A stretch of DNA of 64,000 nt from CBDDEC01 sp965198045 (GCA_965198045.1 CBDAOL010000008.1:186001-250000), one strand, 5' to 3'; shown: positions 24,807-33,674, counted from the stretch's first letter. Notes: generated from the letters alone by a model not told the origin. Numbers and translations are program-made.

Positions 24807-25258
24807 GCGAGACGAACGGACCAGCGGCGGACCTCGACGACGCGCTGCGGCTGATGCGCGACGCGCGCACGATCGCCATCGTCGGCGCGTCGAGCAACCC
24901 TCGACGCCCGTCGAACGATGTCTCGCGCTACCTGATCGACACTGGCTACACCGTGTACTTCGTCAACCCGAACGAGGACACGATCTTCGACCAGCCGGTC
25001 TACGATCGCGTCGAGGACCTCCCCGAGCCCGTCGACATCGTCGATATCTTCCGCCGCTCCGAGTACGTGCCGCCGGTCGTCGACGACGCCATCGCCGCCG
25101 GCGCCTCGGCGGTCTGGATGCAGCTCGCCATTACGCACGACGAGGCGGCGGCCCGGGCGCGCGACGCGGGCCTCGAGGTGGTGATGGACCGCTGCACCAA
25201 GATCGAACACCAACGGCTGCGCACCCTCGGCGTGCGAGCGGCGGTGGACGACGGCTGA
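24803..25258 (+). CDS. CoA-binding (YccU-type) protein
   Basis: A 151-residue Rossmann-fold CoA-binding domain protein. It starts with AIVGASSNPRRPSNDVSRYL, then VYFVNPNEDTIFDQPVY, VDIVDIFRRSEYVPP and the C-terminal VVMDRCTKIEHQRL, all typical of the YccU/CoA_binding_2 family. Its cellular role is poorly known. The start is GTG, coupled to the membrane protein upstream. Confidence 0.92.
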   Translation: MSETNGPAADLDDALRLMRDARTIAIVGASSNPRRPSNDVSRYLIDTGYTVYFVNPNEDTIFDQPVYDRVEDLPEPVDIVDIFRRSEYVPPVVDDAIAAGASAVWMQLAITHDEAAARARDAGLEVVMDRCTKIEHQRLRTLGVRAAVDDG

Positions 25259-25295
25259 GCACGAGCCCTACGAGCAGTACGGACAGCGCTGGCAT

Positions 25296-25727
25296 GTGAG
25301 CTGGCACCCCGGCGACGTGCCCCCCGAGGGACGTGGTCACGGCGCGCTGGCCGTGTGTCTCACACCCGACGGTCGCGTGGTGCTGGTCAGCGAGGGGACC
25401 GACTGGAGTTTCCCCGGCGGCCGGCCGGAGCCGGGCGAGGACTGGCGCGAGGTGATGGAGCGCGAGGTCCGCGAGGAGGCGTGCTCGACGGTGCTCGATG
25501 CCAGTCTGCTCGGCTTCAGCCGCGGCGAGTGCTTGAGTGGCCCAGAGCGGGGACTCGTCCTCGTGCGGTCCGCATGGCGAGCGTCCGTCGCGCTCGGCAC
25601 ATGGGAGCCGGCCCACGAGATCGTCGAACGGCGACTCGTGCCGACCGAGGATGTGCTCTCGACGCTGACGCACCATCAGTCGCCAGAGTGGATCGCTCGC
25701 GAGATCCTGGCGGCGGCGTGCGCATAG
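25296..25727 (+). CDS. Nudix hydrolase
   Basis: A 143-residue Nudix protein. The Nudix box starts at GGRPEPGEDW and continues to REVREEAC, with the Gly, Glu and REx2EE positions intact. It would hydrolyse a nucleoside diphosphate linked to another group. In-frame coding sense extends upstream of the GTG at 25296 to about 25257 (EHEPYEQYGQRWHVSW) without an obvious start codon, so the real N-terminus may be longer. A perfect inverted repeat lies immediately after its stop. Confidence 0.85.
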   Translation: MSWHPGDVPPEGRGHGALAVCLTPDGRVVLVSEGTDWSFPGGRPEPGEDWREVMEREVREEACSTVLDASLLGFSRGECLSGPERGLVLVRSAWRASVALGTWEPAHEIVERRLVPTEDVLSTLTHHQSPEWIAREILAAACA

Positions 25728-25779
25728 CGAGCATCGGGTAGTGGGTCAGTTTGACTCACTGACCCACTACCGAGCATCG
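25728..25779. mobile_element. Miniature inverted-repeat insertion with 9-bp flanking direct repeats
   Basis: GGTAGTGGGTCAGT (25737-25750) and ACTGACCCACTACC (25758-25771) are perfect 14-bp inverted arms around TTGACTC. The unit is flanked by the 9-bp direct repeat CGAGCATCG (25728-25736 and 25771-25779, sharing one base with the arm). This resembles a tiny transposed element with target duplication. It could also act as a terminator between the Nudix gene and purF, though no U-run follows. Confidence 0.6.
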
Positions 25780-25822
25780 CCTCAACCCGCCCCGGTGGTA
25801 CACTTCGATCTCCAGTCCTCGG

Positions 25823-27307
25823 GTGAGCGATCGCGGGGAGATCACACTGGACAGCCTGCGCGAGAAGTGCGGTGTCTTCGGCGTTTTCGCCCCCGGCGAG
25901 AACGTTGCCAACCTGACCTTTTTCGGTCTGTATGCTTTGCAGCACCGTGGACAGGAGTCCGCGGGCATCGCTACGACCGATGGCAAGCGCATTCACCTCT
26001 CGGCCGAGATGGGCCTCGTCAGCCAGGTCTTCACCGAGGAGACGCTGGCAGCCCTACCGGGCCGCGCGGCGGTCGGACACACGCGCTACTCGACGACCGG
26101 ATCGAGCGTGTCGAGGAACGCGCAGCCGTTCCTCGTGCGCGGGGTCGGTGGCGAGCTGGCGATCTCTCACAATGGCAACGTCGTCAACGCCGAGCTGCTG
26201 CGCGCAGACCTCGAGGAGCAGGGCGTACGCTTCGAGACCTCGACCGACACCGAGGTGCTTGGTCAGATCCTTGTCAGCGGCTCTGGCGAGACGATCGAGG
26301 ACCGGTTCGGCGAGCTGCTGCGACGCGCTAGTGGCGCCTACTCGCTCACCATCCTCACGCCCAAAGCCGTCTACGCCGTGCGCGACCCGCTGGGTATCAG
26401 GCCGCTGTGCATCGGCCGCCTCAACGGCAGCGGTTGGATTGCTGCTTCCGAGAGTAATGCGCTCGCGACCCTCGGCGCCGAGTTCGTGCGCGAGGTGCAG
26501 CCCGGCGAACTGGTGCGTTTGGATGCCGATGGCATGACCTCGTCCTACCCGGCGGGCGAGCCGCTGGAGGTGCACCCGGAGCGTCGCGAGGCGATGTGCC
26601 TACTTGAGTCGATCTACTTCGCGCGCCCCGACAGCTACCTCGGCGGCGAGCTGTTGTACTCCGTGCGGATGCGAATGGGCGCCAACGTCGCTCGCGAGCA
26701 TCCGGTCGAGGCCGATATCGTGGTCGGCGTCCCGGACTCGGCGACCGCTGCGGCGATCGGCTACGCCCAAGAGGCAGGGCTGCCCTATGCCGAGGGGCTG
26801 ATCAAGAACCGCTACGTGGGCCGCACCTTTATCGCGCCTGACCAGCGTCTACGCGAGCAGGGCGTGCAGCTCAAGTTCAACGCCCTGCGCGAGGTCCTCG
26901 ACGGCAAGCGCGTCGTGGTCGTTGAAGACTCGATCGTGCGCGGCACAACGACGATGCCGATCGTCCAGCTGATCCGCGACGCCGGCGCGACGGAGGTGCA
27001 CATGCGCATCACGTCGCCGCCGATCCAGCACCCCTGCTTCTACGGCGTCGACATGGCGACCCGCGGCGAGCTGATCGCGGCGCAGCGCTCGGTGCCGGAG
27101 ATCCTTGAGGAGATCGGCGCCGACTCGCTCGGCTACCTCAGCGTCGCGGGGACCGTGGCTGCGACCAACCTCGGCGCGGACCGGCACTGCACCGCCTGCT
27201 TCACCGGCGACTATCCCAGCGAGGTGCCGCTGCAGTTCGACAAGTTCGCGCTCGAGACGGAGGACGCGCTCGACCGCCACGGCGTCCCCGTTCGCCCCCA
27301 CTCCTGA
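25823..27307 (+). CDS. purF: Amidophosphoribosyltransferase
   Basis: PurF performs the first committed step of purine synthesis, PRPP plus glutamine to phosphoribosylamine. A 15-residue propeptide precedes Cys16 in CGVFGVF, the glutaminase nucleophile exposed by self-cleavage as in Bacillus PurF. The PRTase motif is VVVVEDSIVRGTTT. Cluster-type cysteines are seen in HPCFYG and RHCTACFTGDYP, so this is the Fe-S form. The start is GTG. It heads purF-purM-purH. Confidence 0.95.
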   Translation: MSDRGEITLDSLREKCGVFGVFAPGENVANLTFFGLYALQHRGQESAGIATTDGKRIHLSAEMGLVSQVFTEETLAALPGRAAVGHTRYSTTGSSVSRNAQPFLVRGVGGELAISHNGNVVNAELLRADLEEQGVRFETSTDTEVLGQILVSGSGETIEDRFGELLRRASGAYSLTILTPKAVYAVRDPLGIRPLCIGRLNGSGWIAASESNALATLGAEFVREVQPGELVRLDADGMTSSYPAGEPLEVHPERREAMCLLESIYFARPDSYLGGELLYSVRMRMGANVAREHPVEADIVVGVPDSATAAAIGYAQEAGLPYAEGLIKNRYVGRTFIAPDQRLREQGVQLKFNALREVLDGKRVVVVEDSIVRGTTTMPIVQLIRDAGATEVHMRITSPPIQHPCFYGVDMATRGELIAAQRSVPEILEEIGADSLGYLSVAGTVAATNLGADRHCTACFTGDYPSEVPLQFDKFALETEDALDRHGVPVRPHS

Positions 27308-27368
27308 TCGGCAGCATCGGGGCAGCGCGGATGCACGACCCTGCCGCAGACGCTGTGACCGTATCGCG

Positions 27369-28451
27369 ATGACGCAACTGCCTGACCCACTCACCTACGC
27401 CGGCGCCGGCGTCGATGTCGACGCGTACGAGGCGACGATCCCTCGCATCGCTGCCATCGCGCGCGCGGCGTCGCGGCCCGAGGTGATCACGGATGTCGGG
27501 GGCTTCGCCGGGCTGTTCCGCCTCGGCGCTTCTGGGAGGCAGTACCAGGAGCCGGTGCTGGTGGCGGCAACCGACGGCGTGGGGACGAAGGTGCTGATCC
27601 ACGCCGCGCTCGACCGTTACGAGGACGCCGGACGTGACGTGGTGATCAATAACGTCAACGACCTGGCTTGCATGGGCGCGGAGCCGCTGTTCTTCCTCGA
27701 CTACCTCGCCACGGCCGATCTCGGCGCGGAGTCGCGCGTGCGCGTCCTCGAGGGCATCGGCGCGGCCTGCCGCGAGCACGGGATGGCGCTGCTCGGCGGC
27801 GAGACGGCGGAGATGCCGGACATGTATCGCCCCGGCGACTTCGACCTGGCGGGCTTCGTCGTCGGCGTGGTGGAGCGCGACGAGCTGATCGATCCGGCGG
27901 CCGTCGAGGTCGGCGACGTGCTGATCGCCCTGCCCTCGAACGGACTGATGACCAACGGCTACTCGCTCGTGCGCGAGGTGTGGGCGATCGGCAAGGGCCT
28001 GGGCGATAACCACGACCGCGAACTGCTCGAGACGAGCTACGAGGAGCTCGGCGGCACGCTCGGCGATGCCCTCGGCGCGGTCCACCCCTCCTTCGTCGGC
28101 GCACTGCAGGCGGCGCGCGCGAGCGCGGAGCGCAGGCTGCATGGCGTAGCGCATATCACCGGCGGTGGCCTGCCGAGCAACCTGCCGCGCATCCTCGGCG
28201 AGACGCTGGCGGCGGAGCTGGACGCATCGAGCTGGACGCCGCCGCCGATCTTCGAACTGATCGCCCGCCAGGGCGCGGTCGAGGAGATCGAGATGTGGCG
28301 AGCGTTCAACATGGGCGTCGGCATGGTGCTGGCCGTAGACGCCGCGAGCGCCGAGGCTTGCCTCGCGGCCGTGGAAGGGTCATGGCGTCTCGGCACCGTG
28401 GTCGAGCGCGGCGACGGGCCGGTGCTGCGCGGGCTTCCCGCGGCAGACTGA
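27369..28451 (+). CDS. purM: Phosphoribosylformylglycinamidine cyclo-ligase
   Basis: PurM closes the imidazole ring to give aminoimidazole ribotide, using ATP. Signatures: TYAGAGVDVDAYE, VAATDGVGTKVLIH, NDLACMGAEPLFFLDY, ALLGGETAEMPDMY and the C-terminal HITGGGLPSNLPR. The 360-residue length fits. The ATG at 27369 gives a standard N-terminus; upstream in-frame sequence is Arg-rich noise overlapping purF. Confidence 0.95.
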   Translation: MTQLPDPLTYAGAGVDVDAYEATIPRIAAIARAASRPEVITDVGGFAGLFRLGASGRQYQEPVLVAATDGVGTKVLIHAALDRYEDAGRDVVINNVNDLACMGAEPLFFLDYLATADLGAESRVRVLEGIGAACREHGMALLGGETAEMPDMYRPGDFDLAGFVVGVVERDELIDPAAVEVGDVLIALPSNGLMTNGYSLVREVWAIGKGLGDNHDRELLETSYEELGGTLGDALGAVHPSFVGALQAARASAERRLHGVAHITGGGLPSNLPRILGETLAAELDASSWTPPPIFELIARQGAVEEIEMWRAFNMGVGMVLAVDAASAEACLAAVEGSWRLGTVVERGDGPVLRGLPAAD

Positions 28452-28483
28452 CGGACTGACCGGGCGAGCGGGGAGGGGCAGGG

Positions 28484-30064
28484 ATGCGAGCGATCCTCGC
28501 TGTCTACGACAAGCGTGGCGTGGCCGAGTTCGGCCGCGGGCTGCACGACCTCGGGTGGGAGCTCGTGGCGACCGGCGGCACGGCGCGGGCGCTGCGCGAG
28601 GCCGAGCTGCCGGTGACGGAGGTCGCGGACCTGACCGGCAGCCCGGAGATGCTCGGCGGGCGCGTCAAGACGCTGCACCCGAAGGTCCATGGCGGCCTGC
28701 TCTACCGCCGCGGGCTCGCAGAGGACGAGGCGGAGGTCGAGCGCTACGACATCCCGACGATCGACCTCGTCGCCTGCAATCTGTACCCCTTCGTCGAGAC
28801 GGTGATTGGCGGCGAGCCCACGCTCGCCGATGCCCTCGAGGAGATCGACATTGGCGGGCCGACGATGATCCGTGCCGCGGCGAAGAACCACCCCTCGGTC
28901 GTGCCGCTGATCGACCCGGGCGATTACGACGCGATCCTCGAGGCGCTGCGCTCGGCCGACGGGTCGGCGGACGGTGTCGACGCCGGGACTCGCCGCGAGC
29001 TGGCGGCGAAAGCGTTCCAGCACGTCGCGCACTACGACACGGCGATCGCCGAGTACCTGCGCGGCGAGTCCGACCCGCTGCCGGAGCAATTGACGCTGGC
29101 GATGAGCCGCGTCGAGGTGATGCGCTACGGCGAGAACCCGCACCAGCAGGGCGCGTTCTACCGTCTCGATTCGGTGCGCCAGCCGGTTGAGGGCATCGGC
29201 GCATTCGAGCAGCACCACGGTCTGGGGATGTCGTACGTCAACTTCCTCGACGCCGACGCCGCGTTCAATCTCGTCTGTGACATCGACGAGCCGGCCGTCG
29301 CGATCATCAAGCACACGAATCCAGCCTGTCTCGCGGTGGGCGGCGAGGGTGCGCCGCTGAGGCCGCTGTACGAGCGGGCGCTGGCCGAGGGTGACTACCT
29401 CTCGGCGTACGGCGGGATCGTCGCGGTCAACCGGCCGCTCGACTTCGAGCTGGCGGACGCCCTGCGGCAGGTGCGGAATCCTGACTCCGGCGTGCGTTTG
29501 CGCTACGACATCGTGATCGCGCCGAGCTACACCGAGGACGGCCTCGAACACCTCAAGAAGAAGTCGAAGGATCTGCGCATCATCGAAGCGACGACTGGCG
29601 ACGCCCGCCGCGAGCGCGTCGAGGCGCGCGGGATCCGCGGAGCGATGCTGCTGCAAACGGCCGACGTGTCAGAGGACGTGTCGTTCGAGGTGACGAGCGA
29701 CCGCGAGCCCTCGGCGGCGGAGCTGGCGGATCTGCGGCTGGCCTGGGTGATCTGCAAGCACGTGAAGTCGAACGGGGTCGTATTCGTCAAGGATGGCGTG
29801 CTGATCGGCATGGGCGCCGGCCAGCCGAACCGCGTCGGCAGCGCTCGCCTCTGCCAGCAGCAGGCGGGCGAACGCGCCCAGGGCGCTGTGGCGGCGACCG
29901 ATGCGCTGATCCCGTTCCCGGACACGGTTGAGGTCTGCGCGGAGGTCGGCTGCACCGTCATCGCGCACACGGGCGGCTCGATTCGCGACGGGGACTCGAT
30001 CGAGGCCGCGAACCGCCTCGGCGTGTCGCTGGTCGCGACCGGCGTCCGCCACTTCCGGCATTAG
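28484..30064 (+). CDS. purH: Bifunctional AICAR transformylase/IMP cyclohydrolase
   Basis: PurH performs the last two steps to IMP. The cyclohydrolase half (1 to about 200) has LVATGGTARALRE, GGRVKTLHPKVHGGLL and NLYPF. The transformylase half has RYGENPHQQGAFY, AIIKHTNPACLAV and SNGVVFVKDGVLIGMGAGQ. At 526 residues it is full length. It follows purM by 32 nt in the same direction. Confidence 0.95.
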   Translation: MRAILAVYDKRGVAEFGRGLHDLGWELVATGGTARALREAELPVTEVADLTGSPEMLGGRVKTLHPKVHGGLLYRRGLAEDEAEVERYDIPTIDLVACNLYPFVETVIGGEPTLADALEEIDIGGPTMIRAAAKNHPSVVPLIDPGDYDAILEALRSADGSADGVDAGTRRELAAKAFQHVAHYDTAIAEYLRGESDPLPEQLTLAMSRVEVMRYGENPHQQGAFYRLDSVRQPVEGIGAFEQHHGLGMSYVNFLDADAAFNLVCDIDEPAVAIIKHTNPACLAVGGEGAPLRPLYERALAEGDYLSAYGGIVAVNRPLDFELADALRQVRNPDSGVRLRYDIVIAPSYTEDGLEHLKKKSKDLRIIEATTGDARRERVEARGIRGAMLLQTADVSEDVSFEVTSDREPSAAELADLRLAWVICKHVKSNGVVFVKDGVLIGMGAGQPNRVGSARLCQQQAGERAQGAVAATDALIPFPDTVEVCAEVGCTVIAHTGGSIRDGDSIEAANRLGVSLVATGVRHFRH

Positions 30065-30086
30065 CTGCCGCCGGTAGGGACACCGC

Positions 30087-30866
30087 ATGGCCCGCGTCGA
30101 CATCGTCATCCCCTGCTACAACGAGGAGCATGTGCTCGCCGGCAGTGTCGAGCGTGTGCTGGCGTTCTGCGACGAGCACCCGGAGCACGAGTGGCGCATC
30201 GTCGTCGCCGACAACGCCTCGACCGACCGCACGCTCGAGGTGGCTCGAGCGCTCGAAGCGCAGCACCCGGGTCGGGTGGCCGCGCTGGCGGTGCCGGTTA
30301 AGGGCCGCGGGATCGCGCTACGCACCGCCTGGCTGACCTCACCCGCCGATGTCGCCTGCTACATGGACGTCGACCTCTCGACCGACCTCGCGCACTTGCC
30401 GGCGCTGGTGGACCCGATCGCGGCGGGCGAGGCGGACGTCAGCTACGGCTCGCGGCTGGCCGAGGGGTCGCAGACCGAGCGCGGCTGGCGGCGCGAGCTG
30501 ATCTCACGCACGTACGTCTTCATCCTCAACCACATCGGGCGGCTCAAGGTCAGCGACGCGCAGTGCGGGTTCAAGGGCATCTCGACCGAGGTGGCGCGCA
30601 GCGTCGTTCCACTGGTCCGCGACAACGCGTGGTTCTTCGACTCCGAGCTGTTGCTGATCGCGCAGGAGAACGGTTATCGCCTGCGCGAGGTGCCGGTGCG
30701 CTGGACGGACGACCCCGACTCGCGCGTCGCGATCGTGAGCACCGCGACCGAGGACCTGCGTGGCATCTGGCGGCTGCGACGCGGCGGCGTGCCGCGCGTC
30801 TCAGTGTCGAGCGACGTTGAGAGCACCTCGGAAGCCGCGGGCGGAGAGCCTCGGGCGGACGCCTAG
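30087..30866 (+). CDS. Family 2 glycosyltransferase (DPM1/DPG-synthase-like)
   Basis: A GT-A glycosyltransferase of 259 residues: VDIVIPCYNEEHVL, ADNASTDRT, the metal-binding DVDLSTDLAHL, and KVSDAQCGFKGIS with WFFDSELLLIAQENGY, the pattern of polyprenyl-phosphate glycosyltransferases. It has no C-terminal membrane helices, so it is probably peripheral. The Ser/Glu-rich end is unstructured. It directly follows purH and may be co-transcribed; the sugar and acceptor are unknown. Confidence 0.9.
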   Translation: MARVDIVIPCYNEEHVLAGSVERVLAFCDEHPEHEWRIVVADNASTDRTLEVARALEAQHPGRVAALAVPVKGRGIALRTAWLTSPADVACYMDVDLSTDLAHLPALVDPIAAGEADVSYGSRLAEGSQTERGWRRELISRTYVFILNHIGRLKVSDAQCGFKGISTEVARSVVPLVRDNAWFFDSELLLIAQENGYRLREVPVRWTDDPDSRVAIVSTATEDLRGIWRLRRGGVPRVSVSSDVESTSEAAGGEPRADA

Positions 30867-30874
30867 AGCGCATC

Positions 30875-30899
30875 ACGCCCGACATGCAGACGCGGGCGT
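30875..30899 (+). terminator. Candidate terminator after the glycosyltransferase
   Basis: ACGCCCG (30875-30881) pairs with CGGGCGT (30893-30899) and is followed by TTCCTT. The stem is 7 bp with an 11-nt loop, moderately convincing. It lies 8 nt after the stop codon. Confidence 0.5.
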
Positions 30900-30903
30900 T
30901 TCC

Positions 30904-30933
30904 TTGACCCTAAACAGCGCCGCTGGCTACATT
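30904..30933 (+). promoter_or_regulatory. Promoter of the cytochrome bc operon
   Basis: TTGACC (30904-30909) and TACATT (30928-30933) are spaced 18 nt apart. A ~115-nt leader follows, with a 7-bp hairpin (TCCCGCT/AGCGGGA near 30942-30960). It fits the start of the bc-complex genes. Confidence 0.6.
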
Positions 30934-31052
30934 CGGCGCGGTCCCGCTTGCTGAGCGGGATAGCCGGTGCCACGGGTGCAGTGCACTATTGATCCGGTAT
31001 CGACACGAAGGGCTCCGGAGGTCGCGCCGCGACCATCCTGGGAGGATTCCAG

Positions 31053-31154
31053 ATGCTCGGTCAGGGCGAAGGCCTGGAGCTCCTAGGCGTCTTCATCACC
31101 ATCCTCGGCTCGTTGGCTGTGCTTGCCGTACTTGGCAAGTGGTGGGAGGCCTGA
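31053..31154 (+). CDS. 33-residue single-helix membrane microprotein
   Basis: A short gene encodes MLGQGEGLELLGVFITILGS followed by LAVLAVLGKWWEA: a polar start, one membrane helix and a Trp-Trp-Glu end. GGGAGGATTCCAG before the ATG gives a strong ribosome site. It ends 3 nt before the start of the cytochrome b gene and follows the operon promoter, so it is very likely co-translated. Small helices of this kind occur as accessory subunits in b6f and bc1 complexes; I infer such a role, but no family is recognised. Confidence 0.75.
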   Translation: MLGQGEGLELLGVFITILGSLAVLAVLGKWWEA

Positions 31155-31157
31155 TCG

Positions 31158-31913
31158 ATGGCGGCAGGTGAGCGCCCGGAACGCCGAACCGTCGGCGACC
31201 GGCTCTACGACGCGATCTTCAGCAACCGCGTCTGGCGTTCGATCTTCCGTTCGGGATATCCGAACACGCCCCGCAACCAGATGCTGGCGGTCGCGACCAA
31301 CGTCTTCCTGCACCTGCACCCGACGCGGATCCACCGCACGCATGTCAAGATCACGCACACGTGGTGCCTCGGTGGGCTGTCGTTCTTCCTGTTCCTGGGC
31401 CTGACGATCACCGGCGTGCTCCTGATGTTCTACTACGTGCCTTCGGTCGACCGTGCGTACGAGGACATCCTGGCGCTGGAGACGGACGTGCGGTTCGGTC
31501 AGTTGATGCGCAACCTGCATCGCTGGATGGCGCACGGCATGGTCCTGACCGTGCTGCTGCACATGATGCGGGTCTTCTACACCGGCGCGTACAAGCCACC
31601 ACGCGAGTTCAACTGGGTGGTCGGCGTCGTGCTGCTCGTGCTGACGCTGCTGCTCTCCTTCACCGGCTACCTGCTGCCGTGGGACCAGCTGGCGATCTGG
31701 GCCATCACGGTGGGCACCAACATGGTCGGCTCCGCGCCGATCCTCGGCGAGCCCAACCGTTTCGTCCTCGTCGGTGGTTTCCAGGTCGGGCAGGCGGCGT
31801 TGATTCGCTTCTACACACTCCACGTGATCGGCCTGCCGCTGCTGGCCGCCGTCTTCATGACCGTGCACTTCTGGCGCATCCGCCGCGACGGCGGACTCGC
31901 CCGGCCGCTGTAG
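31158..31913 (+). CDS. Cytochrome b, N-terminal (b6-type) subunit
   Basis: A 251-residue cytochrome b with four membrane helices. The haem-binding His pairs are in NLHRWMAHGMVLTVLLHMMR and in the fourth helix (TLHVIGLPLLAAVFMTVHFW). The Qo-side sequence SFTGYLLPWDQLAIWA is conserved. This split form is like cytochrome b6 plus subunit IV rather than a fused b. It oxidises quinol in the membrane and passes electrons to the Rieske protein and c-type haems encoded downstream. Confidence 0.93.
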   Translation: MAAGERPERRTVGDRLYDAIFSNRVWRSIFRSGYPNTPRNQMLAVATNVFLHLHPTRIHRTHVKITHTWCLGGLSFFLFLGLTITGVLLMFYYVPSVDRAYEDILALETDVRFGQLMRNLHRWMAHGMVLTVLLHMMRVFYTGAYKPPREFNWVVGVVLLVLTLLLSFTGYLLPWDQLAIWAITVGTNMVGSAPILGEPNRFVLVGGFQVGQAALIRFYTLHVIGLPLLAAVFMTVHFWRIRRDGGLARPL

Positions 31914-31945
31914 GGCCGAGGGGTGCCGCTGTAGGGCCGAGGAGT
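31904..31945. repeat. 21-bp tandem duplication over a stop codon and ribosome site
   Basis: GCCGCTGTAGGGCCGAGG plus GGT (31904-31924) is repeated as the same 18-mer plus AGT (31925-31945), one mismatch. The first copy carries the stop of the cytochrome b gene; the second supplies the GAGGAG ribosome site of the next gene. Confidence 0.9.
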
Positions 31946-31949
31946 ACTG

Positions 31950-32870
31950 ATGGCAGTCGCGAACCCGGCGCAGGAGCAACCCGCCTCACAGGCGGTCCGC
32001 GCGCGCCAGACCCGCGCCCGCGAGGAAGAGCTCCTCGTCTGGCCCGACCTCGTCTTCATCGAGTTCATCGCCGCGGTGGTCTTCACGATTTCGCTGACGG
32101 TGCTCTCCGTGCTGATCGACTCGATCCTGCTCGACAAGGCCAACCCCGCGGTCACGCCCAACCCCTCGAAGGCGCCGTGGTACTTCCTGAACCTGCAGGA
32201 GCTGTTGCTGCACATGCACCCCGCCCTGGCGGGCGTGATCGTGCCGACGGTCGCCTTGGTCGCGCTGGGGGCCATCCCCTACTTCGACCGCGATCACGAG
32301 GGCATGGGCGAGTGGTTTGCGACGCCTCGGGCGTGGATGAACACGATCGTCGGCGCGGTGGTCGGGGCCGTGGGCACGGTCGGGCTGATCTTCTACGACG
32401 CCGGTAAGCACGTGCAGCTGTACGAGATCATTCGCAACCCCGGGACCGATCGGAACCTGTCCGACGGCACGCTCAATCCGGACTTCGTCGAGTGGCCGGA
32501 GCGCCTGAACTGGCTGCGCAACCTGCGCGCCATCCAGAACGAGATCAACTGGCCGAGCGAGCTGGAGACAGTGCCGCTGGGCTCGAAGGTGCTGCGTACG
32601 GATCTGCTGGGGCTGCCCGAGGTGGACCTCGACGTCAATATTCCGGCCATGATCGTGGAGCAGATCATCCCGGTGACGATGATGATCGGCCTGCCGATCC
32701 TGTTGGCCGCGGCAGCATGGCGCGCCGGGCTGGCGAAGACCAAACGCGACCACATGCTGATCCAGTTCTCCGGGTTCATCTCCGTCTTCGTGACACTCAC
32801 GATCGTGGGCGTGTACTTCCGCGGGGCGGGACTCGAGCTCATTCCGTACACGATTTTCGTCCACGAGTAG
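31950..32870 (+). CDS. Cytochrome b, C-terminal (subunit IV-like) protein
   Basis: This is the second half of the split cytochrome b, 306 residues. The Qo signature NPSKAPWYFLNLQELLLHMH is a variant of the subunit IV motif. About five hydrophobic segments are visible, more than the three of plant subunit IV, and a ~100-residue polar loop (about 155-225) probably faces outside. It follows the b6-type subunit within the duplicated 21-bp spacer. Confidence 0.9.
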   Translation: MAVANPAQEQPASQAVRARQTRAREEELLVWPDLVFIEFIAAVVFTISLTVLSVLIDSILLDKANPAVTPNPSKAPWYFLNLQELLLHMHPALAGVIVPTVALVALGAIPYFDRDHEGMGEWFATPRAWMNTIVGAVVGAVGTVGLIFYDAGKHVQLYEIIRNPGTDRNLSDGTLNPDFVEWPERLNWLRNLRAIQNEINWPSELETVPLGSKVLRTDLLGLPEVDLDVNIPAMIVEQIIPVTMMIGLPILLAAAAWRAGLAKTKRDHMLIQFSGFISVFVTLTIVGVYFRGAGLELIPYTIFVHE

Positions 32871-32925
32871 ACGGCGGGACCGCCCGCCAGCCGAACGGCC
32901 TGGGCCGTGACGCAAGGAGCAACCA

Positions 32926-33633
32926 GTGACGAACGAGACCACCACCGAGGTCGAGGCCGCCGAAGAGGCTGGCGCGACCCCGGAGGTTTCGGCTACGGAC
33001 GCCTGGCGCGAGGCGCTGACGACGCGCAAGACGCAGGTCGCCGCGCCCGAGGCGGTGACCGCTGCGCAGGTCTCGCCGATCGACCGCGACCTGAGCCGGC
33101 GTCGCTTTATCCAAGCCTCGTTCTGGACTGGCCTCGGCGTCACGCTGCTCGGTTCGGTCGGTCTGTTCCTCGACTTCTTCTACCCGCGCAACGTGCTCGG
33201 CTTTGGTGGTCCGGTGGCCGCGGGCAAGGTGGCCGACTACCCGGTCGGCGGCGACCCGAGGGCGAACCTGGCCGGCCAGTTCTGGCTGGCGAACCTCGAT
33301 CCCGCAGATCCGCGAGACGGCGGGTCGGGCGGTGGATCGGGCCTGATTGCCCTCTGGCGCAAATGCCCGCACCTCGGCTGCACGGTGCCGTGGAAGAACA
33401 ATGCGGCCGCGCCCGCTGGCTTCAGCGGACCGAACTGGTTCCAGTGCCCCTGCCACGGCTCGACGTACACGATGGCGGGGGTGCGCGTCTTCGGCCCGGC
33501 GCCGCGCTCCATGGACTCGATGAAGGTCGAGGTCGATAGCAACGGCAATATCACCGTTCAGACCGGGGAGATCACCTCCGGCGGTCCGGACAACCCTGAC
33601 CGGGCGATGACGCCCGAGGAGCTGATGGCCTAA
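32926..33633 (+). CDS. Rieske iron-sulfur protein of the bc complex
   Basis: A 235-residue protein whose long acidic N-terminal region leads to SRRRFIQASFW, a twin-arginine export motif, and one anchoring helix. The [2Fe-2S] ligands are in CPHLGC and CPCHGS. The Gly/Ser insertion before the first motif is unusual but does not touch the ligands. It takes electrons from quinol at the Qo site. It is in operon with both cytochrome b subunits and the diheme c. Confidence 0.94.
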   Translation: MTNETTTEVEAAEEAGATPEVSATDAWREALTTRKTQVAAPEAVTAAQVSPIDRDLSRRRFIQASFWTGLGVTLLGSVGLFLDFFYPRNVLGFGGPVAAGKVADYPVGGDPRANLAGQFWLANLDPADPRDGGSGGGSGLIALWRKCPHLGCTVPWKNNAAAPAGFSGPNWFQCPCHGSTYTMAGVRVFGPAPRSMDSMKVEVDSNGNITVQTGEITSGGPDNPDRAMTPEELMA

Positions 33634-33674
33634 CGGCCTCCACCGAACGCTGAGCGAGGGATAGACAGAGACGC

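Noticed and set aside
28037..29656. A 539-residue minus-strand open frame across purM and purH
   Set aside because: Antisense shadow; both + strand genes have full family signatures.
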